DNA of 64,000 nt from Thiocapsa marina 5811 (GCF_000223985.1 NZ_AFWV01000001.1:434001-498000), one strand, 5' to 3'; shown: positions 51,601-60,644, counted from the first letter of the stretch. The notes: generated from the letters alone by a model not told the origin. Translations and numbers: made by a program.

Positions 51601-54099
51601 CTACGGCTGCGCGACCTCGATCGCCACCCGACTGACCTCCAAAATCTCCTCCAGCGGAATCGGCGCCGGCCCGCCGTTGCGCAGAGCTTCCACAAAGGCG
51701 GCGGCGCAGGCGCGCTGTCCCTTGTCCTGGCGCCAGAGGTTCATGGACTTGAAGCCGGGCCAGCCGAAGCCGACGAGGCGACGGAAGTTGTCCAGTTGTA
51801 GCACCCGTCCGGCGGCGAAGACCTCGAGCCGCTCTTTCGGGAACGCTTTGCTGCCGTTGGCGAGGTAATGCACGGTGCCGATCGAGCCGTCGGAAAAGCT
51901 CAGGCTGATGCTGACCGAATCACCGGTTGCCGAGTCCATCGCCAGTGCCTCGGCGCGCGCGATCGGTGCGTCGGCCAGAAACCGCAGCAGATCGACAAAG
52001 TGGCAGGCTTCGCCGATGATGCGCCCGCCGCCGACCGCCGGATCCTGCGTCCAGTGATCCGCCGGGATCGCCCCCGCGTTCACCGTCATCACAAACGCCT
52101 TCGGCCCGGTCACACCCGCCAGCAGCGCCTTCATCTTCTGCACCTGCGGCGCGAACCGGCGATTGAAGCCGACCATCAAAAGAGGCACTGAGGGGGAAGG
52201 CACTGAGGCATTAGCAGAAGGCACTGAGGCACTAAGGCACTGAGGCACTGCGGGCTCACCCCCACTCTGCTCATTGCCGCCCTGCCTCAGTGCCTCAGTG
52301 CCTCTCTCACTCGCCGAACTCGCTCCCACGCTCCGCGTGGGAGTGTAGTCCCGACGCTCCGCGTCCCGTGCCACCAACCCCAGCGCAACCTCAATCTCCC
52401 CCAACTCCCCCAACGTCAAACACAACGGCTTCTCGACAAACACCGCCTTCCCCGCCGCCAAGCCCTGCAAAACCATCCGTGCATGGCTGTCGTGCCGAGT
52501 CGTGACCACCAGGGCATCCGAATCCGGATCCGTAAACAGCGCCTCCGTATCCGTCGTCGTGCGCGCGAAGCCGAACTTCTTCCCGGCATGGACCCCGCTC
52601 ACCCCGCCGCTGGAGGCGACTGCGACCAAGCGTGCGCCCGCGGCCTTGAAGGCGGGGATCAGCACGCCGGATGCGTAGTTCCCGGAGCCGATGAAGCTTA
52701 GAGAAGGCACTGAGGCACCGGAAGAAGGCACTGAGGCACTGAGGGACTGAGGGACTAAGTGCTCGAACGCCCCCCTCTTCTCAGTGCCTAAGTGCCTAAG
52801 TGCCTCAGTGCCTTGCAAAGGAACCGTCCTAGCCAGCAACCGCCCCTCATCCCCACCGGGATACTCCAGCACAATCCCCAACGAAGGCTCGGCGCCGCCG
52901 ACCACCGCATAGGCCCGCTCGGCATCGCCCAACGCGAACCGATGCGACACCAACGGCCCGACATCAAGCCGCCCGTCGGCCAGCATGTCCAGCACCGCCT
53001 CGAAGTTGCGCTGCTCGGTCCAGCGCACGAAGCCCATCGGATAATCTTGCCCCTGCTCCTCGTAGAGCGGGTCATAACGCCCCGGCCCGTAGGAGCAGGA
53101 GACCTGAAAGCTCAGCTCCTTCTCGTAGAAATCAGCCCGCGACAGCTCTAGCCCGACCACGCCCACCAGCACGATCCGCCCGCGCTTGCGGGACATGAGC
53201 GCCGCCTGATGCACCGGCCCGTTGCTGCGGGTCGCGGCCGTGATGATCACGGCATCTACCCCGCGTCCGCGCGAGAAGCCCTCGGCGACTGCCACCGGAT
53301 CCTGACCGGCCGACAGATCCACCGTCTCGGCACCGAACTGCCGCGCCAACGCCAGCTTCGTCGGATCCATGTCGATGCCCAACACCCGGCAGCCGTGCGC
53401 TCGCAGCAGTTGGACCGTCATCAATCCGATTAACCCAAGCCCAGTCACCACCACAGCCTCGCCCAGCGTCGGCGCCGCCAGCCGAATCCCCTGCAAGGCT
53501 ATGGCTCCGATCACGGTAAAGGCCGCCGCCTCATCCGAGACCGCGTCCGGGATCCGCGCGCAGAGGTTCACAGGCACGCTCACCATCTCGGCGTGTTTGC
53601 CGTTGGATGCGACACGATCGCCAACACGAAAAGGCACTGAGGCACTAAGGCACTGAGGCACTAAGTGCCCGTCCGAGCCCCTCTGCTCAGTGCCTTCCTG
53701 CCTCAGTGCCTCAGTGCCTTTTCCCCCTCCCTGCCTCAGTGCCTCAGTGCCTATCTTCTCAGTGCCTCTCCTCCCTGCCCCAGTGCCTATGCTCTCCACC
53801 ACCCCGACATTGCAATATCCCAACGCGAGCGGCTGCCCTAGCTTATTGCGCACTGCCTCCACCGTTGGCACCAAACCGTCGGTCTTCACCTTCTCCAGCA
53901 CCTGCCGCACCTTATCCGGCTGCTGGCGCGCCTTCTCCAACGGATTGGCCTTGCCGAAGTCCACTACCATGCGCTCCGTCCCCGCGGAGATCAGCGAGCA
54001 TGTGGTCCGGATCAACACAGCCCCGCGTCCGACGCGCGGGCAAGGCACCTCGGCAAGCTCGGTGCTGCCGTCTTGAAGATTCTGGAGGATTTGTTTCAC
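51601..54099 (-). CDS. Two-domain oxidoreductase (MDR dehydrogenase + Gfo/Idh/MocA) with in-frame repeat insertions
   Basis: Fusion of a zinc-type alcohol-dehydrogenase-like domain (AVLIRTTCSLISAGTERMVV, VGDRVASNGKHAEMVSVPVN, VVTGLGLIGLMTVQLLRAHG) and a Gfo/Idh/MocA domain (LSFIGSGNYASGVLIPAFKA, FVEKPLCL, MVGFNRRFAP), common in glycan clusters. The family is about 700-720 residues; this is 832. The excess is three blocks of repeat-derived sequence at residues about 106-156, 429-468 and 586-640, rich in GTEALRQ and PQCLSASVP. The blocks sit in a loop, at the domain junction and in a second loop, and the frame stays open throughout. A partial copy is at 48767-49366. Confidence 0.85.
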   Translation of the reverse strand: MKQILQNLQDGSTELAEVPCPRVGRGAVLIRTTCSLISAGTERMVVDFGKANPLEKARQQPDKVRQVLEKVKTDGLVPTVEAVRNKLGQPLALGYCNVGVVESIGTGAGRRGTEKIGTEALRQGGGKGTEALRQEGTEQRGSDGHLVPQCLSASVPFRVGDRVASNGKHAEMVSVPVNLCARIPDAVSDEAAAFTVIGAIALQGIRLAAPTLGEAVVVTGLGLIGLMTVQLLRAHGCRVLGIDMDPTKLALARQFGAETVDLSAGQDPVAVAEGFSRGRGVDAVIITAATRSNGPVHQAALMSRKRGRIVLVGVVGLELSRADFYEKELSFQVSCSYGPGRYDPLYEEQGQDYPMGFVRWTEQRNFEAVLDMLADGRLDVGPLVSHRFALGDAERAYAVVGGAEPSLGIVLEYPGGDEGRLLARTVPLQGTEALRHLGTEKRGAFEHLVPQSLSASVPSSGASVPSLSFIGSGNYASGVLIPAFKAAGARLVAVASSGGVSGVHAGKKFGFARTTTDTEALFTDPDSDALVVTTRHDSHARMVLQGLAAGKAVFVEKPLCLTLGELGEIEVALGLVARDAERRDYTPTRSVGASSASERGTEALRQGGNEQSGGEPAVPQCLSASVPSANASVPSPSVPLLMVGFNRRFAPQVQKMKALLAGVTGPKAFVMTVNAGAIPADHWTQDPAVGGGRIIGEACHFVDLLRFLADAPIARAEALAMDSATGDSVSISLSFSDGSIGTVHYLANGSKAFPKERLEVFAAGRVLQLDNFRRLVGFGWPGFKSMNLWRQDKGQRACAAAFVEALRNGGPAPIPLEEILEVSRVAIEVAQP
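52180..52372. repeat. Octamer repeats plus REP inside the oxidoreductase gene (block 3)
   Basis: GGCACTGA-type octamers (about 52184-52250 and 52286-52310) in opposite orientations, directly followed by a REP pair CTCCCACGCTCCGCGTGGGAG and GACGCTCCGCGTC. Read on the coding strand the REP encodes ARDAERRDYTPTRSVGA. Confidence 0.9.
52694..52815. repeat. Octamer repeats inside the oxidoreductase gene (block 2)
   Basis: Inverted arrays of GGCACTGA and AGTGCCTN octamers placed between the dehydrogenase domain and the Gfo/Idh/MocA domain; frame preserved. Confidence 0.9.
53632..53784. repeat. Octamer repeats inside the oxidoreductase gene (block 1)
   Basis: Array of GGCACTGA/GGCACTAA octamers (53634-53668), then the inverse AGTGCCTC type interleaved with CCTGCCTC variants (53690-53784). 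Adds about 51 residues between VGVVESIG and FRVGDRV. Confidence 0.9.
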
Positions 54100-54455
54100 T
54101 GCGATCCCGATTCAATGCGAAAAATGCTAACGGATGTGGCCGCGAGGATCCTGTCGGCCGTGTAGAACACGGACCCCGTGAAGAACTGCGCTCGGCGGCT
54201 CACGAGCAAAGCCGCGCCGAAATTGGCTGAAGCCCAACCCACTGCCATGCGACGCGGAGCGGTACTCGCGACCACGCTCCACTTGGCTATGCAGCCGGGA
54301 ACCTCACCGCGTCACTGCCATCAGGCCGCCACGCGCCGCCGCAACCGATCCGCGAAGCAGAGCGTCGGGCGACCCTCCCCGGCGAAGCATCGGCGCGAGT
54401 TCATGCTCACCTCGCCAGATCCCACCAACATCCGCCTGACTCAGATCCCCGCCCC
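54100..54455. other. Spacer without recognised gene
   Basis: About 350 nt between the oxidoreductase gene and the methyltransferase pseudogene. I see no gene, promoter or repeat that I can name. Confidence 0.5.
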
Positions 54456-55014
54456 TCACCCCGCCTTCCGCAACTCCGCCACCAACAACACCCGAAACCG
54501 ATCCAACCCCGGCACCAAATTCACCAACCGCTCATACACCCACCCGACCAAATACGTCGGAGCCGAGAACCGCAGATACTCCGGCCGCCCCTCGATCAGA
54601 TCGACGCGCACCACATCCAGACCCGCACCCGCCGCCTACCGCGCGATATCCGCCCGTGAATTAGCCCGATACCCTGTCGGAAAGACATCATCCGACGCCC
54701 TGCCCCGCCAACGCACCACCCAGCGGTGAAACGCATGCGGCGTCAGCTGAGCGATCAGCGGAACATAGCGCCATTTGTTCGGAGTCTTCCCGAGCAACAC
54801 CCCGCCCGGCCGCAACACCCGCGCGACCTCCGCAAAGACCCGCGCCGGATCCGGAAGATGCTCAAGCACGTTGTCCGCAAACACCAGATCAAAGCTGCCG
54901 TCCGGATAGGGAATGGACTCGCCGACCCCGACCCGCCCCTCATCCAGGTAGGGATTCTCGACCACCCGTGGATCCGGATCGATCCCCCAGATGCGCCGTG
55001 CACGTCCATCGACT
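54456..55014 (-). pseudogene. Class I SAM methyltransferase, 5'-truncated with one TAG
   Basis: Type 11 methyltransferase: RRIWGIDPDPRVVENPYLDE, YPDGSFDLVFADNVLEHLPD, LRPGGVLLGKTPNKWRYVPL, then SRADIAR followed by TAG (54636-54638), after which the same frame continues AAGAGLDVVRVDLIEGRPEY and on to LLVAELRKAG and TGA at 54456. The N-terminal motif I is cut off by the neighbouring gene. Probably modified a glycan or lipid carrier before decay. Confidence 0.82.
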
Positions 55015-55237
55015 AGGAACCCGCCGATTTCAAAACCATCCGCACGGTTCTTCCTAACTCGTCGTACTCCCTTTCCATCTCGCGGGCTGCCTCTTGCATG
55101 GCGGCTGTCGGCTCACCAGGCACGAAAAGGGTCACCAAGGCTTCACCAGGCAGCGCAAAGGAGACTTCACCGCGCAGCCCAGAGAGGCCGAAACGATCTT
55201 CGAAATGCTCGACCGCAAATGCTACAAGTTCATTCAT
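55013..55237 (-). CDS. Small hypothetical protein
   Basis: Protein of 74 residues from ATG 55237, supported by GGAG 8 nt before: MNELVAFAVEHFEDRFGLSG, LRGEVSFALPGEALVTLFVP, then helical MQEAAREMEREYDEL. It looks like a small globular alpha/beta protein. The stop abuts the truncated methyltransferase, so the C-terminus may be native or altered. No family recognised. Confidence 0.5.
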   Translation of the reverse strand: MNELVAFAVEHFEDRFGLSGLRGEVSFALPGEALVTLFVPGEPTAAMQEAAREMEREYDELGRTVRMVLKSAGS

Positions 55238-55341
55238 ATCCTTACTCCAACTCTTAACCCCTTCGGAAACATCGATCTGGAGATTTATCTTCGCCTTCGC
55301 GTCCCGAGTATCCACTAACGGCACCAATAAACCATGATTAA

Positions 55342-55445
55342 GGTGATTTCCGGGAAAGCATCGACCAACATGTAGGGGCGACTTTAGTCGCCCGGTAAGC
55401 ATTGGCAACACGCACGGCCGGGATGATCATTCCCGGAAATCGCCT
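55342..55445. mobile_element. MITE-like element, copy 1
   Basis: 104 bp flanked by TAA on both sides. Ends are inverted: GGTGATTTCCGGGAA and, on the other strand, GGCGATTTCCGGGAA. The inside holds a GTAGGGGCGACTTTAGTCGCCC hairpin. The same element is at 62636-62748, with a partial copy at 62278-62333. Confidence 0.82.
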
Positions 55446-55659
55446 AAACAGTATCCCGCGGCTCAAGATCCGGTGAGGTGGCATCCAATCCCGCCTTATA
55501 CGCGACGGATCAAAGCCCCAAGCCCCAATCACGCACCGCCCGCCCGCTATCATCCCTGTACGCGCATGCCAGATCCACGTCCATAAACTGCCGGATCCGC
55601 AATTGCCGTCTCGGAACGTGCCACCACCTCCGAGTCGGCATAGCAATCCTTGTCCCAGA

Positions 55660-55809
55660 GCGTTACGGCGGAGCGCCGTGATTCTGCCTTTGGACGAACT
55701 TACGGCCCTACTGGAAGACCTCGACGATTTGGCCGCTGTGGCCGAACGGCGCGACGAGCCCAGCGTTTCGCATACTGATCTGCTCGACGGGCTCGAGCGC
55801 GGGTGGTGA
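55660..55809 (+). pseudogene. Phd-like antitoxin remnant
   Basis: Plus-strand frame SAVILPLDELTALLEDLDDL, AAVAERRDEPSVSHTDLLDG, LERGW, stop. This matches the C-terminal two thirds of Phd/YefM-type antitoxins. The start and any toxin are missing. Confidence 0.6.
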
Positions 55810-55894
55810 CCGCAGCGTGGCTCTCCTTGCCCTGGATTCCGGCCTCCCGACCGGCATGCCTCTTCCCTTCATCATGTCGTCCCGTCCCGCGCCC

Positions 55895-56671
55895 TCAGCC
55901 GCGCTGAAAAAACTGCGGCACCTTGGACAGATTCTTCCACGCCAGCGCGCCCACCGCCCCCATCGGCCCCAGGCTCAGCGCGTCGCCCCGGCCCTGGCGG
56001 CGCAGGATCTGGTAATCCTCCCAGGACTTGCGGGCGATGTGCCTCAAGTTGCGGTTGCTCTTGCCACCGAGGCGCATGCGCACCAGCACCTGGGGCAGAT
56101 ACACCACCCGCCCCTCCAGCCGGCTCAGCACCCGCAGCATCAGGTCGTAATCCGCCGCGATGCGATAGCGGGTATCGAAGCCCCCCAGCCGCTCATACAC
56201 CGCGCGGCGTAGATACAGGGTCGGATGCGGCGGCATCCACCCGCGGCGCAGGCGCGTCGGGTCGAAGGGCCCCGCCCGCCAGTGGCGCACCACCCGCGTC
56301 GGGTCGCTCTGGCTGACGTACTCCAGGTCGCCATACACCGCCATGACCCTCGGGTCGGCGAAGGCCGCGGCGATGCGCGCCAACACCTCGCGGTCGCCAT
56401 AGACATCGTCGCCATGCAGCACGCCCACCACCTCGCCACTGGCCTGGGCCAGGCCCTTGTTCAGGGCGTAATAGATACCCTGATCCGGCTCGCTGACCAG
56501 GACCGCCAACTGGGCCTGGCGCGCCCTCAGCACCGCCAGGGTGCCGTCCGGGCTAGCGCCGTCGATGACGATCTGCTCGCGGTCGGGATAGGTCTGCGCG
56601 GCCACAGCATCCAGGCAGGCGCCGACCGTGGCGGCGCATTCAAAGGTGGCCGTGATGATGGAAATCTTCAT
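55895..56671 (-). CDS. Family 2 glycosyltransferase
   Basis: GT2 enzyme of 258 residues: MKISIITATFECAATVGACL, EQIVIDGASPDGTLAVL, SEPDQGIYYALNKGLAQASG, HGDDVYGDREVLARI (DxD-like), RGWMPPHPTLYLRRAVYERL and IAADYDLMLRVLSRLEG. A typical WcaA-type cytoplasmic transferase for surface glycans. A close paralogue at 59858-60613 is broken by one stop codon at the Tyr of the AADYDL motif. Confidence 0.92.
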   Translation of the reverse strand: MKISIITATFECAATVGACLDAVAAQTYPDREQIVIDGASPDGTLAVLRARQAQLAVLVSEPDQGIYYALNKGLAQASGEVVGVLHGDDVYGDREVLARIAAAFADPRVMAVYGDLEYVSQSDPTRVVRHWRAGPFDPTRLRRGWMPPHPTLYLRRAVYERLGGFDTRYRIAADYDLMLRVLSRLEGRVVYLPQVLVRMRLGGKSNRNLRHIARKSWEDYQILRRQGRGDALSLGPMGAVGALAWKNLSKVPQFFQRG

Positions 56672-56728
56672 GGTTTATCACTTGGTATGGTTGCTCTCCT
56701 GCGTCTCGACTCAGTGCACCGCCACCTT

Positions 56729-56780
56729 GAAAGCCGGCACCGCCGGTGACCAGGATGCGTTTGCGCAGGGCGTATTTCAT
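56729..56780 (-). pseudogene. UDP-xylose synthase 5' remnant
   Basis: [17 protein letters not shown] on the minus strand from ATG 56780, identical in pattern to the start of the UXS gene at 37369-38340, then unrelated sequence. Only 17 codons remain. Confidence 0.8.
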
Positions 56781-56821
56781 GGTTTCTCTATCATTGACGA
56801 CGCCAGGCCGTCGCCGTTTCT

Positions 56822-56916
56822 TTCAAAGTGCTCGCAGGGCCCAGGGCAGCGCCAGGCTGCCATCGCTGCGCGCAGCGTCGAGGTCGCGCACGTAGAGGAC
56901 GTTGCCGGAAGCGTGG
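56822..56916 (-). pseudogene. FkbM-type methyltransferase 3' remnant
   Basis: SGNVLYVRDLDAARSDGSLA then LPWALRAL and stop, similar to the C-terminal GGNTLYVRDAARLA of the FkbM gene at 63006-63896. The upstream part is gone. Confidence 0.6.
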
Positions 56917-56977
56917 CCATAAAAAAAATGAGAATGCGCTTAAAACAGTAGTCACAATTCATCGGAGGTCACTCAAG

Positions 56978-57244
56978 ATGCAGGTCGCCGTCCGCGAACT
57001 AAAAGCCCATCTCTCGCGCATCCTGTCCCGCGCCCAGGGCGGGGAGCCAATCGAGGTCACCTCGCACAACCGGTTGATCGCCCGTATCGTCGGCATCCCG
57101 GGCGACACGGCTGACGGCCTGCGTGCGCCGATCGCCAATGGCACCCTGTCCTGGAACGGCCGTAAGCCGTGTCCGGCGGCGCCGGTCGAACTAACCGCGC
57201 AGGGTACCCCCGTCAGCCGAATGGTCGCGGAGGATCGCGGTTGA
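56978..57244 (+). CDS. Phd/YefM-family antitoxin
   Basis: Antitoxin of 88 residues from ATG 56978: MQVAVRELKAHLSRILSRAQ, GEPIEVTSHNRLIARIVGIP, a complete Phd DNA-binding domain, then a proline-rich tail (GRKPCPAAPVELTAQGTPVS). A GGAGG ribosome-binding site lies 10 nt upstream. Its stop overlaps the TTG start of the PIN-domain toxin. Confidence 0.87.
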   Translation: MQVAVRELKAHLSRILSRAQGGEPIEVTSHNRLIARIVGIPGDTADGLRAPIANGTLSWNGRKPCPAAPVELTAQGTPVSRMVAEDRG

Positions 57245-57681
57245 TCCTGTTTTGCGACACCTCAGCGCTGGTCAAGCTCTACGTTCGCGAGGCGTTCACC
57301 GACGAGATGCTCGCCGCGGTGGCAACCGCCTCAGCGACCGCGGTCTGCCGGATCGCTTGGGCAGAAGCCATGGCCGCACTGGCCCGGCGCTCGCGCGAGT
57401 CCCCCGCCGATGCCGATGCCATCGCCACCGTCCGCGAACGCTTGCACGCGGATTGGAGCGATGACGCGATCGTCGAGGTCACCCAGACACTGGTCGAGCG
57501 CGCTGGCGAGTATGCAGACACCTTCGCCTTGCGTGGCTATGACAGCGTCCAACTCGCCGCAGCGCACATCTTGTCCAGCGCTAGTCCAGAACCGGTCCAG
57601 TTCGCCTGCTTCGATCGGCGCCTGAGTAACGCCGCAAGGGTACTGAGCCTGGAGCCGCCCTTTGCAGCCCGTTCGGGCTGA
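57241..57681 (+). CDS. vapC: VapC-type PIN-domain toxin
   Basis: PIN-domain ribonuclease of 146 residues. TTG 57241 overlaps the antitoxin stop (TTGA); no better start exists. The acidic catalytic residues are present: MILFCDTSALVKLYVREAFT (Asp), AWAEAMAAL (Glu), RGYDSVQLAAAHIL (Asp) and FACFDRRLSNAARVL (Asp). Cleaves tRNA or rRNA in characterised relatives. Confidence 0.92.
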   Translation: MILFCDTSALVKLYVREAFTDEMLAAVATASATAVCRIAWAEAMAALARRSRESPADADAIATVRERLHADWSDDAIVEVTQTLVERAGEYADTFALRGYDSVQLAAAHILSSASPEPVQFACFDRRLSNAARVLSLEPPFAARSG

Positions 57682-58278
57682 GCACTGCATGAGCGGGGCC
57701 ATCCAGCTGCGCACAAATCGCGACTACCCCGCAGCGACAAGGCCTCAGGTGATTTCCGGAAAAGAACCTACCCTAATCGAGATTCAAGTCGAAGGCTCGC
57801 GGAGCCTGAGCGTGTCTCGTGTTGGGCAGGTGGTCAGTTTTACGTCAGCGGGTCCATCCGTCAGACACAGGATAGGCGATCGCGCCCGTCATCCGCTCTG
57901 AGTTTCGATCTGGTATTGGTTGCCGGCGTCATCGCGATGTCCTGTCGGTCGCGATGGCCCGCCGTCCGTTGCGCTGCAGCGGGTCGGCCCGCGGGGTCGT
58001 GCGCCCCGATTCGGAACACGCTGTAACTCGCTCCCACGCTCCGCGTGGGAGTGTAGCCCCGACGCTCCGCGTCGAACCTCGCAGGCCGGGAAACCCGGAC
58101 CCGATAAACACGCCCACGCACCCATCGGGCGTCGGACGCGGAGCGTCCACACGATACACCTACGCAGACAGTGGGCGGAGCGAGTCCGAGTCAGTACGTC
58201 CCGATGGTCCGCACAGCGGATCTACGGGTGTGATTCCGGGGGCCCCGGTGTCGCCCGCGGATGGAGCCGTGCAACGCG
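57682..58278. repeat. Spacer with REP pair
   Basis: No gene. Contains CTCCCACGCTCCGCGTGGGAG followed by TGTAGCCCCGACGCTCCGCGTC (58026-58079), the same pair as inside the oxidoreductase gene, and a further GACGCGGAGCGTC near 58136. GTGATTTCCGGAAAAG near 57750 resembles a MITE end. Confidence 0.75.
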
Positions 58279-59223
58279 TCAGCGAAAGAGCGCATCCGCG
58301 GTGTCGGCGGTGAGGATGCGCACGGACCAGCGGCGCAGACTGTCGTTGTCGGCCGATTCGATCCGTTCGCGCAGGGCCTCGGCGGAGTCGGCACCGAATT
58401 TGTTCTCGATCTGCCACAGCAGGAGGTCGGCCTCGCCTTGGCGATACCCTTTCTTGATCCCGGCGCGTTCGGCGCTGGTGACGTATGGCATCTGTTTGCT
58501 CTCCTCGTAGGTGTAGAGCTCCTGAAGGAAAGAGTCCTCCAGGGTTCCGGGCAGTCTGATCATCCAATCAATGACGCGGAACAGCTCCAGGATGTCCTTG
58601 CGTGCGTAGCCGCGATCATACATCAGGCGAATCAAGCGAAACTTCCAGGCTTTGCGGGTTTCGGCATCCTTGGTGGCCTTGGCGCGGATCTGGGCCATGA
58701 CGACCAGGGCGAAGGGGTTGTCGCTGGCCTCCAGCGCGGGCCAGCGCTCGGGGGTGTCCCAGTCGATGAGCTTGACCATCGGGAAGCGGAAGTCGACCGC
58801 ACAGCCCCAGAGGTCGTCGTGATAGTGCTCGGGACGAAAGCGCGGATCGGTATCGGCGAGCACGGCGAGGCTGGCGACGGGCACGCCGTGGGCGTCGCGG
58901 ATCTTGTGGTTGTAGACGAACATGCGCTCGGCGAAGGCCGTCTCGGGCTCGCCCTGCACCTCCACGTGCACCAGCACCCAGGCCGGCTGACCGTCGAGTC
59001 GGTGCAGACCGACGAGTTTGTCGGCGTAGCGGCGACCGACGTCGGCGTCGCGAACGATCTGCTGGAGCTCCTTGTCGAGGAATCGGTAGCCGAGGGACCA
59101 GTCGATGCCGGCATGGATGCGTGGAAAGAGCAGCGCGAGGAACTCCGGGAAATAGCCCTCCAGCGCCTCCTTCCAAGGGCTGTCGTGGTCGCTGCGCGGG
59201 GTGGGCTCGGCGGTGTCGGTCAT
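58279..59223 (-). CDS. Rpn-family (DUF4351) putative nuclease
   Basis: Protein of 314 residues of the recombination-promoting nuclease (PDDEXK) group: WKEALEGYFPEFLALLFPRI, YADKLVGLHRLDGQPAWVLV, HVEVQGEPETAFAERMFVYN (the HVEVQ strand with catalytic Glu/Gln), VVMAQIRAKATKDAETR. A C-terminal DUF4351-like region follows (ADLLLWQIENKFGADS). Characterised Rpn proteins are DNA endonucleases, with proposed roles in phage defence or recombination. Intact. Confidence 0.87.
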   Translation of the reverse strand: MTDTAEPTPRSDHDSPWKEALEGYFPEFLALLFPRIHAGIDWSLGYRFLDKELQQIVRDADVGRRYADKLVGLHRLDGQPAWVLVHVEVQGEPETAFAERMFVYNHKIRDAHGVPVASLAVLADTDPRFRPEHYHDDLWGCAVDFRFPMVKLIDWDTPERWPALEASDNPFALVVMAQIRAKATKDAETRKAWKFRLIRLMYDRGYARKDILELFRVIDWMIRLPGTLEDSFLQELYTYEESKQMPYVTSAERAGIKKGYRQGEADLLLWQIENKFGADSAEALRERIESADNDSLRRWSVRILTADTADALFR

Positions 59224-59247
59224 GCGGGGCTCCTGTGACGGGCGGGG

Positions 59248-59338
59248 GTAGGGGCGACTTCAGTCGCCCGGAAACCAAGCCGCGGGAGCGAGGGGGCGAC
59301 TGAAGTCGCCCCTACACGCCCCTACACGCCCCTACACA
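59248..59338. repeat. Inverted REP-like unit, copy A
   Basis: GTAGGGGCGACTTCAGTCGCCC, then GGAAACCAAGCCGCGGGAG, then GGGGCGACTGAAGTCGCCCC, followed by three CCCCTACACG copies. Copy B is at about 60842-60912. Confidence 0.88.
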
Positions 59339-59857
59339 TCCCTACCCGTCTCCATGAAGTTCCCCCGGAATTGACGTCGACGGAACCTTGTCCAGCAACC
59401 GCTCCCCGTTGGCGCGCCCGGCACGGCGGGGCGTCGGCGCCGACATCGAATCAGGGATGCGCCGGCCCCAAGCAGATCGCTCGGAAGCAGGCGAGGCCGA
59501 TTCGTTGTCGATCGCGATGACCGTGGGACGTCCTCGGTTTGATGAACACTCAACGTGCCGAATCGGGGCGCTTGAGGACGGATGGTCCGCGCAGCAGACG
59601 GCCTTGGACATCCTTTCGTTCAGGCCTCGTGAGGTTCCCGATCGGGCGCGAGATTCCGGCCGCACGCCGGGTACGCCGACTTCAGTCGGCGCGTGTAACG
59701 AGCGCGGCCGCACGCAGGGTACGCCGACTTCAGTCGGCGCGTGTCACGAGCGGTCCCGACGCGCCGGATCGGCCCGCTCGCCCGGGCTCCGTGCCGACTG
59801 AAGTCGGCGGACCCGGAGATCGTGCTGTTTCCGGGGGCGTCGACCACCCCGCAGACA
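59339..59857. repeat. Spacer with GTACGCCGACTTCAGTCGGC repeats
   Basis: No supportable gene. GTACGCCGACTTCAGTCGGC occurs twice in a direct repeat with its flank (about 59668-59695 and 59720-59745), and GCCGACTGAAGTCGGC once more near 59792. Same class as at 21.6 kb. Confidence 0.8.
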
Positions 59858-60613
59858 TCACCCCCGCCGAACAAACTGCGGCAGCTTGGAGAGATTCTTC
59901 CACGCCAGCGCCCCCAGCCCGCCGACCCGGTTCGACCGCAGCGCCCGATAATCCTCCCGGGACTTCTGCAGGATCTTCCCCACCGAGCGGTTGCTCACCC
60001 CGCCCACGCGCATGCGCACCAGCACCTCCGGCAGGTAGACCACCCGCCCCGACATCCGCGTGAGCATCCGCAGCATCAGATCCTAGTCCGCCGCGATGCG
60101 ATAGCGGGTATCGAAGACACCGAAGCGCCCGTAGAGCGTGCGGCGCAGATACAGCGTCGGATGCGGCGGCATCCAGCCCCGACGCAGCCGCGCCGGCCGA
60201 AACGTCCCGGAGCGCCAATAGCGGATCACCCGCCCCGTATCCTCGCGCGCCACGTACACCAGATCACCGTAGACCGCCTCCACCGCCGGATCCGCAAAGG
60301 CCGCGGCCACCCGCGCGAGCACCTCCGCATCGGCATAGACATCGTCCGCATGCAGCAGACCCACGACCTCCCCGGTCGCCCGCGCGAGGCCCTTGTTCAG
60401 CGCATCGTAAATCCCCCCGTCCGGCTCGCTCACCAGCACCGCGAGCCGGTCGCGATGGGCCTTCAGCACCTGCAGCGTCCCGTCCCGGCTCCCGCCGTCG
60501 ATCAGGATGTGCTCGAGGTCCGAATAGGACTGCCCGGCCACCGAGGCCAAGCAATCGCCGACCGTCTCGACGCAGTTCCAGGTGGCCGTGATGACCGAGA
60601 TCTTCATAAGCAC
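59858..60613 (-). pseudogene. Family 2 glycosyltransferase with one premature TAG
   Basis: Paralogue of the gene at 55895-56671. MKISVITATWNCVETVGDCL, SEPDGGIYDALNKGLARATG, HADDVYADAEVLARV, GWMPPHPTLYLRRTLYGRFG, then IAAD followed by TAG (60080-60082) where the paralogue has Tyr, and in the same frame DLMLRMLTRMSGRVVYLPEV through to LSKLPQFVRRG. Otherwise intact, about 251 codons, so the loss looks recent. Confidence 0.88.
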
Positions 60614-60644
60614 AGACCAAACACCGAAGCCAAAAACAAAGAAA

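Noticed and set aside
52180-53800. Octamer arrays looking like a CRISPR
   Set aside because: Units are 8 bp without spacers of constant length, inverted in places, and lie within a coding frame; no cas genes nearby.
8230-60082. Genome-wide TAG recoding
   Set aside because: TAG also ends intact genes here (traN, the Phd antitoxin at 5564, bet), so it works as a normal stop.
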